In this document: positions 5,354 to 10,884 of the stretch, one piece after another
How positions within the stretch are numbered: position 1 is the first letter of the stretch
Layout of the letters: the number at the start of each line of letters is the position of its first letter
Assembly (NCBI GenBank): GCA_964361645.1
Contig: CAYIBK010000030.1
Location: forward strand, 1-10,884
From: 2-01-FULL-39-33 sp964361645
GTDB taxonomy: Bacteria; Patescibacteriota; Patescibacteriia; 2-01-FULL-39-33
DNA: 10,884 bases
Direction: 5' to 3'
Position numbers and translations under genes: made by a program
Notes under the pieces: model-generated
The model's database searches: none
Told to the model about the DNA's origin: nothing
The model's input: only the letters and a program-made list of their open reading frames with translations

Positions 5354-5388
5354 TAAGTAAATATATGACTAACTAAAGAACCATAATT

Positions 5389-5417
5389 AGTATATCATAC
5401 TTACATTATTTTGTCAA
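5389..5417 (-). promoter_or_regulatory. Consensus promoter of the DGR target gene
   Basis: On the minus strand a perfect TTGACA (5417-5412) is followed after 17 bases by TATACT (5394-5389), with TGA just before it making an extended -10. This is the best promoter match in the window. It predicts transcription from about 5382 and a leader of about 140 bases, and it points at the target gene alone. Confidence 0.8.
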
Positions 5418-5465
5418 GCGTAATAGTTCAATAGTTTGGCAATGCTTAGTGTATAATATACTAGT

Positions 5466-5491
5466 AAAAAAACCGCTCATTTAAGCAGTTT
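5466..5491 (-). terminator. Intrinsic terminator of the 5509-6519 epimerase gene
   Basis: The minus strand reads AAACTGCT, six-base loop, AGCGGTTT and further T (seven T in all, 5472-5466). The 8-pair stem has one U-G pair. It lies 17 bases past the epimerase stop and insulates the DGR target promoter. Confidence 0.7.
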
Positions 5492-5508
5492 AATTAAAAT
5501 AATTTATT

Positions 5509-6519
5509 TTATTTTGGTTTCAGCACGCCTTTTTGAGCACTCAAATAATCAATTATGGCTTTCAACCCCTGATCTAATAAAGTTATGGGAAACCAGCCCA
5601 ACTTTTCTTTTACTTCAGAAATATCAGCTAAGAACTGGGGCGCCATCAAACTGCCGCGATCATGATAAGTAATGGCCGATCTGGACTCGGTTAATTTTAC
5701 TATTTTAGTGGCTACTTCAGAAAACTTATATTTAGCATCAGAAGCAATATTAAGAGGTCCGGCCTCGCCACTATTTACCACAGCCATAAGAGCCTGAATC
5801 AAATCAGAAATATATAAATAAGACCCCGTGTCATTAGCTTTGCCAAAAACCACCAAATCTTTATTGTTAAGAGCCGATCTAACTAATTCTGGCATCATAC
5901 GTCCGTCGTCTAAACTCATTTTAGGACCGTAGCAATTAAAAATTCTTACTATTTTAGCATCAATATCTAATCTTAATCTATAGTTATTAACTAAGGTTTC
6001 ACCAAATCTTTTGGCTTCAGCATAAACCGCCCTAGGACTTAGCTGATTAACCATGCCAATATAATCTTCTTTAATTCTTTTGTTGGTGTCTAATTCGCCA
6101 TAAACCGCTGGACTGGAAGCATAAATTATCTTGGCTTTATATTTAACCGCCAACTGCAGAGCATTATTCAAACCCAGTGAATTAACCATCATGGTTTCAA
6201 TGGGATAATTATCATAAAACTTGGGCGAAGTAGGAGAAGCTAGAAAATAAATTTCTTGCAGGCCCTGGAATTCAATTTTAAAATCGCGCAATTCTGGCCT
6301 TTTTTCTAATTCAATTGGCACATTAATATCATGATTAATAAATTCAAAACTAGGATTTTGATGAAGATGGGCAATATTAGCATCACTGCTGGTTAAGAAA
6401 TTATCCAAACAGATAACTTTGGCTTCTTTTACTAATTCATCACAAAGATGAGAACCAATAAAACCGGCTCCCCCTATAACTAGTATATTTTTCTTATCAA
6501 AAATTGCTCGATCCGACAT
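5509..6519 (-). CDS. NAD-dependent epimerase/dehydratase, UDP-glucuronate decarboxylase-like
   Basis: This 336-residue extended SDR protein opens with the Rossmann motif VIGGAGFIGSHL (GxxGxxG at 16-22) and carries the catalytic Y166-AEA-K170 and the YASSPAVYG segment. The run LASPTSPKFYDNYPIE (93-108) is close to the LASPASPxxY pattern of UDP-xylose synthases, and DDGRMMPELVRSALNNKDL resembles the following substrate-binding region, so UDP-glucuronate decarboxylase is the favoured role. In that family TRSFxYVDDL usually follows; here it is TGSYLYISDL, with the usual Arg replaced by Gly, so the substrate may differ. dTDP-glucose 4,6-dehydratase-like activity is an alternative. It would act in the cytoplasm to supply a nucleotide sugar for the glycan genes around it. 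It is probably a single-gene unit with its own promoter and terminator. Confidence 0.8.
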   Translation of the reverse strand: MSDRAIFDKKNILVIGGAGFIGSHLCDELVKEAKVICLDNFLTSSDANIAHLHQNPSFEFINHDINVPIELEKRPELRDFKIEFQGLQEIYFLASPTSPKFYDNYPIETMMVNSLGLNNALQLAVKYKAKIIYASSPAVYGELDTNKRIKEDYIGMVNQLSPRAVYAEAKRFGETLVNNYRLRLDIDAKIVRIFNCYGPKMSLDDGRMMPELVRSALNNKDLVVFGKANDTGSYLYISDLIQALMAVVNSGEAGPLNIASDAKYKFSEVATKIVKLTESRSAITYHDRGSLMAPQFLADISEVKEKLGWFPITLLDQGLKAIIDYLSAQKGVLKPK

Positions 6520-6546
6520 AGTTTATGTTATTATCTTAACTTAGTT

Positions 6547-6575
6547 ATTATACGAAATATCTTTTTAAAAAACAA
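6547..6575 (-). promoter_or_regulatory. Promoter of the epimerase gene
   Basis: TTGTTT (6575-6570), 17 bases, then a perfect TATAAT (6552-6547) on the minus strand give a leader of about 20 bases before the ATG at 6519. No Shine-Dalgarno is visible in that leader. Confidence 0.6.
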
Positions 6576-6588
6576 GGGTGATGTCCTT

Positions 6589-6667
6589 CATAACTCATAG
6601 TACAAAATACCAAACTTTATTAGATATTATATGTTATGAGTTATGAGTTACCAGTTATGCGTTATAT
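6589..6667. repeat. ATAACTC-type word repeats with an inverted copy
   Basis: On the minus strand, 6667-6632 is built from variants of ATAACTC (ATAACGC, ATAACTGG, TAACTC, ATAACTC, ATAACAT). An inverted copy, CATAACTCATA at 6589-6599, pairs perfectly with TATGAGTTATG at 6635-6645 over 11 bases (35-base loop). The repeats include the last codons and the stop of the GtrA gene. No T-run follows, so a terminator role is doubtful. Confidence 0.6.
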
Positions 6668-7095
6668 GTTCTAAAAGTCCAGAATTTATTAAAAGAAAAA
6701 TTAACCAAAGAAAAAACTACAGCCGCGGCCAACTTAACAATCAAATCATAAAAACCAAACCAATCCACAAAAATAAATAAAAAAGATAAATTTAAAACCA
6801 TAACACTAATATTCACTACAAAGAATTTAACATACTGACTAGTAGTATTGTGGCCATTGTGACGAAAAGTCCAGCGACGATTCATAAAAAAACTCCAAGT
6901 TACTGCTACGACAAAAGAAAAAACAGCGGCCAAAAGATAATAAACACTAAATATTCTAGTAAAGAACCAATAAACAAAAATATCAATGACCATATTAGTA
7001 GAACCAACTAAACAAAATTTTATAAACTGCTTAGTGACTGGATATTTATGAAACAAATAGAAATTATCTGATTTTTCTCTTAAAAAACTAATCAT
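6655..7095 (-). CDS. GtrA family membrane protein
   Basis: The 146-residue protein has four hydrophobic segments (about 24-46, 52-70, 88-110 and 118-136), as in GtrA (PF04138). The family motif appears twice, as NRRWTFR (72-78) after the second segment and NKFWTFR (136-142) after the fourth. GtrA-like proteins are thought to move polyprenyl-phosphate-linked sugars across the cytoplasmic membrane or to assist the enzyme making them. The start ATG directly abuts the TAG stop of the upstream peptidase (TAG-ATG), so the pair should be translated together. A matching DPM1-like GT2 lies at 1907-2569, in another unit. The last codons are formed from the AT-rich repeat that follows the gene. Confidence 0.9.
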   Translation of the reverse strand: MISFLREKSDNFYLFHKYPVTKQFIKFCLVGSTNMVIDIFVYWFFTRIFSVYYLLAAVFSFVVAVTWSFFMNRRWTFRHNGHNTTSQYVKFFVVNISVMVLNLSFLFIFVDWFGFYDLIVKLAAAVVFSLVNFSFNKFWTFRTYNA

Positions 7096-8790
7096 CTATT
7101 TAAAATAAGGAAATAATTCAAAATTCAAATTCTTAATTGGCGTAGCGACATCATAATAAAAATCAAGACTAATGTCTTTTATAATATCTTGATCTTTAAA
7201 ACCATTCAAAGCAAAAGAATCATTGATAAATTCTCGTTTTTGCTCGTTTTCAATATACCAAATAATATTGGAGTTACTATATTTAATCAAAGTGCCATCC
7301 GGATAAATATAACCGTCTAATTTATCTCCATAAGTATAATCGGATTCAAATGAATTCTGCATGATTGTCAATCGACTAGCATAATCGCCATAAAGTTTGG
7401 CTAAAGTGGCGGCATCAACATAATGTAAAACACCAGATGGAGAAACGGCATAAACCCTGCCACTGTTTTGAAACTTCATTAGTTTAGTGCCTGGTCGAAG
7501 AGTGGCGTTTTTCCCAATCGCTAGGGAATCAAATTTATCCTGCGAAATAATTTCTATTGCCTGGTCGGCCCAGGTGCCACTATACCAGCTCCAAAAAACA
7601 TTTTGGTTAGGAAATAAATGCCTGATTTGATTATGATCCAAATAATAAACGGCGCTGGAATTTTCTAATTTTATTAATTTGCCGGATAATTGAAGATTGC
7701 TATTTAATGATTTTATAATATCAACTTTGCCCACGCCCAACTGGCCCTCAAAGTTGGGATTTAAAGCATCAATACTGGTAGCATTATTAATTAATAAATT
7801 AGTTAAATCGTTGGCATTTAAAGATAAATTTTTGGATTTAATTAAAGCGGCCATAGCCGAAACAACGGCTGTAGAAAATGAGGTGCCATACCAATTATAA
7901 GAATAATAATCATTTAAGCCTTCAGCGGGATTATAATAAGCCAAGCTAGTTAAATTTTCCCCTAGGGCGGATAAATCAACACAATTAGTGCCGTAATTAG
8001 AGAATGATGATTTTTTATTCATTAGATTGATAGAAGAAATGGCTAGAACTATATTATTATTTTGATTATTGCCATAGCAAGCCGGATAAGCCGGTTCTAA
8101 ATCTAGATTCTTAGCCATTTCACCTGATGGTGCGTTACCGCTGGCCGCTACCACTAGTACCCCGCTTCTACTAGCCCGATCAATAGCATTTTCTAAAGTC
8201 GTGCTCGTTTCAAAACCCACTAAGCTTAAATTTATAATATCAGCGCCATTTTTAACAGCATAATCAATGGCTTTCACTAAATTGTCCACAAAACCCTCGC
8301 CATCGCTTTTTAAAATTCTAATGGGCATTATTTTTGAATTAAAAGCGATGCCAGTTATGCCTATGCCATTGTTGGCTACCGCACCTATGATGCCAGCCAA
8401 AGCGGTGCCGTGATTAACAGATAATTTATCATATTCTTTACCAGTTACCGGCGAGGGATTATTATCGTTATCTACAAAATCCCAACCCGAGACATCATCA
8501 ATGTAACCATTATGATCATTATCAACATTATCACCTTCAATCTCATCAGTATTATTCCAAATATTAAATTTAAGATCGGGATTATTAATATCGACCCCAG
8601 AATCAAGTACAGCTACAATCACTCTCTCACCCTTAGCTATATCCCAAGCACTAGGAATATTCAAATAATTAAAATAACCACTTTGCTGAGAATACATTGG
8701 ATCAGAAGGCAAATAAGCGGAAACTGGAAAACTTAGCAATAAAAAAATAATGGCTAATGACAAGATTGTTAATTTCTTTAATATATCCAT
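7096..8790 (-). CDS. Secreted S8 (subtilisin-like) serine peptidase with C-terminal CPR repeat module
   Basis: With the start at ATG 8790 the protein has 564 residues. It begins with a signal peptide (MDILKKLTILSLAIIFLLLS, then FPVSA), so upstream non-ATG starts that add LDFEFWIF, which comes from an intergenic repeat, are rejected. The S8 triad is intact: D63 in VAVLDSGVD, H127 in NHGTALAGI, S304 in YGTSFSTA, with the oxyanion N219 in AASGN. The usual Pro after GTSxSx is Ala. The region from about 365 to 545 has repeated units of the kind GKLIKLENSSAVYYLD, LFPNQNVFWSWY, RPGTKLMKF and VYAVSPSGVLHYVD, a module I recall from exported CPR proteins and likely to bind a surface ligand. It should act outside the membrane, with metal-binding Asp/Asn-rich loops near 90-110. 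It is translationally coupled to GtrA. Confidence 0.92.
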   Translation of the reverse strand: MDILKKLTILSLAIIFLLLSFPVSAYLPSDPMYSQQSGYFNYLNIPSAWDIAKGERVIVAVLDSGVDINNPDLKFNIWNNTDEIEGDNVDNDHNGYIDDVSGWDFVDNDNNPSPVTGKEYDKLSVNHGTALAGIIGAVANNGIGITGIAFNSKIMPIRILKSDGEGFVDNLVKAIDYAVKNGADIINLSLVGFETSTTLENAIDRASRSGVLVVAASGNAPSGEMAKNLDLEPAYPACYGNNQNNNIVLAISSINLMNKKSSFSNYGTNCVDLSALGENLTSLAYYNPAEGLNDYYSYNWYGTSFSTAVVSAMAALIKSKNLSLNANDLTNLLINNATSIDALNPNFEGQLGVGKVDIIKSLNSNLQLSGKLIKLENSSAVYYLDHNQIRHLFPNQNVFWSWYSGTWADQAIEIISQDKFDSLAIGKNATLRPGTKLMKFQNSGRVYAVSPSGVLHYVDAATLAKLYGDYASRLTIMQNSFESDYTYGDKLDGYIYPDGTLIKYSNSNIIWYIENEQKREFINDSFALNGFKDQDIIKDISLDFYYDVATPIKNLNFELFPYFK

Positions 8791-8856
8791 TTTAAAAATC
8801 CAAAATTCAAAATCTAAAACCCCTAATAGATTACAATATTTGAAATTCAAAAAATA
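8791..8856. repeat. TTGAATTTTGAATTT-type intergenic repeat upstream of the peptidase
   Basis: The plus strand shows CAAAATTCAAAATCTAAAAC (8801-8820) and TGAAATTCAAAA (8841-8852). Related words, AATTCAAAATTCAAATTCTT at 7115-7134, form part of the peptidase's final codons. In translation the upstream copy reads LDFEFWIF, a false N-terminal extension. The remaining stretch to 8940 shows no gene; no confident minus-strand promoter for the peptidase was found. Confidence 0.55.
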
Positions 8857-8940
8857 TTTATAATTTACAGCAACTATTAGATAGATTGAATTTGTTATTT
8901 AGTATATATATTTTACCTCACTTTCCATTTTTTGAAAAGC

Positions 8941-8969
8941 TTGATTTTTAAACAAATATATTGTATAAA
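8941..8969 (+). promoter_or_regulatory. Promoter of the polyprenyl sugar phosphotransferase gene
   Basis: TTGATT (8941-8946), 17 bases, TATAAA (8964-8969) point to transcription from about 8976, only a few bases before ATG 8980. This argues for that start and a near-leaderless mRNA, and against the in-frame TTG at 8932, which lies upstream of the promoter. Confidence 0.55.
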
Positions 8970-8979
8970 TAAACATTAT

Positions 8980-10314
8980 ATGTCGAGTTTCATAACTAAA
9001 ACTAAAAAGACCATCCTACTAATCGGCGACATTGGTTTGTTATATCTATCTTTATATTTAACCTTGTTAGCTAGATATGGCTACGGCCTTGAACAAGAAA
9101 CTTGGTCAAGACACCTCTTGCCATTTTCGGTGGTTTTTTTAACTTGGTTAATAGTCTTTTTTATTAATGATTTTTATGATCTTAAGACCAGTTATAACAC
9201 TACCTCGTTAATTAATTCTTTAATTAGAATATTTATTATCAATGGAGCCGTAGCCGTAGCCCTGTTTTATTTCTTCGCTCCTTTTATAGACAGCATCAAG
9301 CCACAGAGAGTTTTGATTATAGACATTATTATAGCTATAGTATTGATATTTATTTGGCGGAGAGTGTTTTATAAATTCATCAAATCATCAACTATAGCAA
9401 ATAGAGTCTTAGTAATCGGTAAAAATAAATTAAGCGAAGAATTAGAAGAACAAATAAAAAGAAGGCCGCAATTAGGCTATCAAGTAATTGCTTTAGAAAA
9501 TCTTCCTGCCGATTTAAATAAATTCTGTTTAGAGAATAATATTGATATTTTAGTCAGTACTCTTGATTTAAAAGACGGCTTAGTTTCTCGTAAAATATTT
9601 GATTGCTTATCTCTGGAGATAGATGTTTACAACATCAGCAGTTTTTACGAGCAAATCACTAGTAAAATCCCGGTGGAATACATTGAACACAGCTGGTTTT
9701 TGGAAAATCTAACCGAGCATTCAAAAAAACTTTATGAAATAACAAAAAGAATAACTGATTTAGTGCTAGCTATAATTGGCCTTATTTGTTCAATTTTTGT
9801 GGCACCAATAGTAGCTATAATAATAAAATTAGAAAGCCCTGGACCAATTATTTTCAAACAAATTAGAACTGGTAAAAATGGCAGAACATTTAAAGCGATG
9901 AAATTTAGATCAATGGTTAATAATGCTGAGAAAAATGGCGCCCAGTGGGCACAAAAAAATGACCCACGGGTAACTAAATTTGGACTATTCATGAGAAAAA
10001 CCAGACTAGACGAAATACCACAATTAGTAAATGTCTTAAAAGGTGAAATGAGTTTTGTCGGACCACGCCCAGAAAGACCAGAATTTATAGAAATTTTAGA
10101 AAAAGAAATACCTTTTTACAAAGAAAGATTATTAGTGAAACCTGGTTTAGTTGGTTGGGCACAACTCAATGGACCAGCTTACGGTGGTTCCAAAGAAGAA
10201 ACTTTGGAAAAAGTAAAATATGACCTATATTATATAAAAAATAGATCCCTGCTTTTGGATTTAAATATTTTGCTCAAAACCATCAGACTGATTTTCGGCG
10301 GCAAAGGACAATAA
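8980..10314 (+). CDS. Polyprenyl glycosylphosphotransferase (WbaP/WcaJ-like initiating sugar-1-P transferase)
   Basis: The 444-residue protein has hydrophobic N-terminal segments (about 11-30, 46-64, 80-101, 109-127), a Rossmann-like middle domain (VLVIGKNKLSEELE onward, 143-230), a further membrane helix (258-283), and a complete bacterial sugar transferase domain (PF02397). That domain shows ESPGPIIFKQIRTGKNG, MKFRSM (307-312), TRLDEIPQ with catalytic D344-E345, FVGPRPERPEF (359-369), KPGLVGWAQ (387-395) and the closing YDLYYIKNRSLLLD. Family members move hexose-1-phosphate (Glc, Gal or similar) from a UDP-sugar to undecaprenyl phosphate, the first step of O-antigen, capsule or exopolysaccharide synthesis. 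It is the only plus-strand gene besides avd and is probably transcribed alone, ending at a bidirectional terminator. The sugar is not predictable. The ATG at 8980 is preferred because a promoter lies just upstream. Confidence 0.93.
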   Translation: MSSFITKTKKTILLIGDIGLLYLSLYLTLLARYGYGLEQETWSRHLLPFSVVFLTWLIVFFINDFYDLKTSYNTTSLINSLIRIFIINGAVAVALFYFFAPFIDSIKPQRVLIIDIIIAIVLIFIWRRVFYKFIKSSTIANRVLVIGKNKLSEELEEQIKRRPQLGYQVIALENLPADLNKFCLENNIDILVSTLDLKDGLVSRKIFDCLSLEIDVYNISSFYEQITSKIPVEYIEHSWFLENLTEHSKKLYEITKRITDLVLAIIGLICSIFVAPIVAIIIKLESPGPIIFKQIRTGKNGRTFKAMKFRSMVNNAEKNGAQWAQKNDPRVTKFGLFMRKTRLDEIPQLVNVLKGEMSFVGPRPERPEFIEILEKEIPFYKERLLVKPGLVGWAQLNGPAYGGSKEETLEKVKYDLYYIKNRSLLLDLNILLKTIRLIFGGKGQ

Positions 10315-10329
10315 CTAAATCTAAAATAT

Positions 10330-10359
10330 AAAAACTCGGTAAATGTTTACCGAGTTTTT
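10330..10359. terminator. Bidirectional intrinsic terminator
   Basis: AAAAACTCGGTAAA, loop TG, TTTACCGAGTTTTT is a perfect 14-pair inverted repeat with T-runs on both strands. It lies between two converging genes, 15 bases after the plus-strand stop and 22 bases past the minus-strand stop, and should end both transcripts. Confidence 0.88.
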
Positions 10360-10381
10360 AGTTAAATATAAAAACCATTAA

Positions 10382-10884
10382 CTATTTAGTAATATTATTA
10401 ATCGTCCACTCATTGATTCTTCTAATGCCTTCATCAGCGGAAATCTTCGGCTCCCAACCTAATATTTTTTTAGCTTTAGAAATATCGCAATAAAAAACTT
10501 TCTGATCGGCTGGACGCCAATTATCAAATTTGGGTGTGATGTTTAATTTCTGGCATAATTCCAATAAGGAAATCGTATTTTGATAACCGCCACCAATATT
10601 AAAAACTTCGCTTCTTAAGCTATCATCACCAGAAAGCAATCTCTCACCTTCTAAAATTAGTAAATCAACCATATCATCAATATATAATAAATCTCTAACT
10701 TGTTTGCCATCACCAAAAATAGTAATATCTTTTTCTAAATGTTTTTGCGTACAAAAATAACTCACCCAGCCCTGATCAACTATGCCGTATTGATTTTCGC
10801 CATACATGCAAGAACAACGATTGACCACGCCACCGAATTCCCTCACATAAATATCACCGACTAATTTAGAACAGCCATAGGGAG
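10382..10884 (-). CDS. NAD-dependent epimerase, CDP-paratose 2-epimerase-like (5' part missing)
   Basis: The reading frame is open to the window end, so only the C-terminal 167 residues are present. At the cut end PYGCSK gives the catalytic YxxxK of extended SDR enzymes. Then follow NRCSCMYGENQYGIVDQGWV, ITIFGDGKQVRDLLYIDDMV (the R and DD contact the nucleotide sugar), FNIGGG, and ILGWEPKISADEGIR near the end. The CSCMYGxxQYGxxDQGWV form is characteristic of the CDP-paratose/tyvelose 2-epimerase group rather than of GalE or RmlB, though other sugar epimerases of this clade are possible. An internal GTG at 10846 is not the true start. It converges on the sugar phosphotransferase gene and likely supplies a nucleotide sugar for the same glycan. 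Confidence 0.85.
   Translation of the reverse strand, partial: PYGCSKLVGDIYVREFGGVVNRCSCMYGENQYGIVDQGWVSYFCTQKHLEKDITIFGDGKQVRDLLYIDDMVDLLILEGERLLSGDDSLRSEVFNIGGGYQNTISLLELCQKLNITPKFDNWRPADQKVFYCDISKAKKILGWEPKISADEGIRRINEWTINNITK

Noticed and set aside
2672..5417. Retron, group II intron or CRISPR-associated RT instead of a DGR.
   Set aside because: There is no msr/msd-like RNA, maturase or endonuclease domain, CRISPR repeat or Cas gene. LGNLTSQ, Avd and the adenine-specific TR/VR pair are DGR-specific.
2570..5508. Insertion sequence or prophage carrying the DGR.
   Set aside because: No transposase, integrase, phage structural gene, terminal inverted repeat or target-site duplication could be seen around it.
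8932..8979. Upstream TTG start for the sugar phosphotransferase.
   Set aside because: It precedes a good promoter (8941-8969), and ATG 8980 gives a normal N-terminus.
1..10884. Alternative genetic code (TGA as glycine), because none of the eleven visible stop codons is TGA.
   Set aside because: All genes read through with the standard code, use GGN for glycine and have normal lengths. The lack of TGA stops fits low GC and a small sample.

Overview
The window looks like a chromosomal piece of an uncultivated, AT-rich bacterium of the Patescibacteria (CPR, probably Parcubacteria-like). The pointers are a strongly AT-rich host background, compact gene spacing with mostly weak or absent Shine-Dalgarno sites, a secreted subtilase carrying a C-terminal repeat module I associate with CPR exported proteins, a DUF2304/GT2 pair, GtrA, and a diversity-generating retroelement (DGR) with a CPR-style target protein. 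This assignment is inference; no rRNA or other marker gene is present.

Layout. Bases 1-2569 (minus strand) hold a surface-glycan operon: a dolichyl-phosphate-mannose-synthase-like GT2, DUF2304, a sulfotransferase, and a second GT2 cut by the window start. Bases 2672-5417 are a complete DGR: reverse transcriptase (minus), Avd accessory protein (plus, divergent from the RT), template repeat TR (4076-4198), and a target gene (4592-5242, minus) whose 3' end is the variable repeat VR (4602-4724). Bases 5509-8790 (minus) hold a UDP-glucuronate-decarboxylase-like epimerase, a GtrA membrane protein and a secreted S8 peptidase. Bases 8980-10314 (plus) encode a polyprenyl-phosphate sugar phosphotransferase, followed by a bidirectional terminator and a converging, partial CDP-paratose-epimerase-like gene.

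The DGR is the main discovery. TR and VR align without gaps over 123 bp with 17 differences. Every difference lies at one of the 33 adenines of the TR (coding sense, minus strand), and none at the 90 other positions: the signature of adenine-specific mutagenic retrohoming. The changes alter 13 residues near the target C-terminus, 11 of them at AAY (Asn) codons of the TR. The layout is unusual. Avd is encoded against the RT, TR and target. The TR appears to be a separate transcription unit: a strong intrinsic terminator (4447-4487) lies between target and TR, and a second terminator-like hairpin just past the TR overlaps the avd stop codon. The target gene is much more GC-rich than the sampled host genes and alone has a consensus promoter, a perfect Shine-Dalgarno and a long structured leader, suggesting separate ancestry and separate regulation.

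The glycan genes together could supply nucleotide sugars, transfer the first sugar to a lipid carrier, extend and sulfate a surface polysaccharide, and move lipid-linked sugars across the membrane. Whether the diversified protein acts at that surface is not shown: it has no visible signal peptide.
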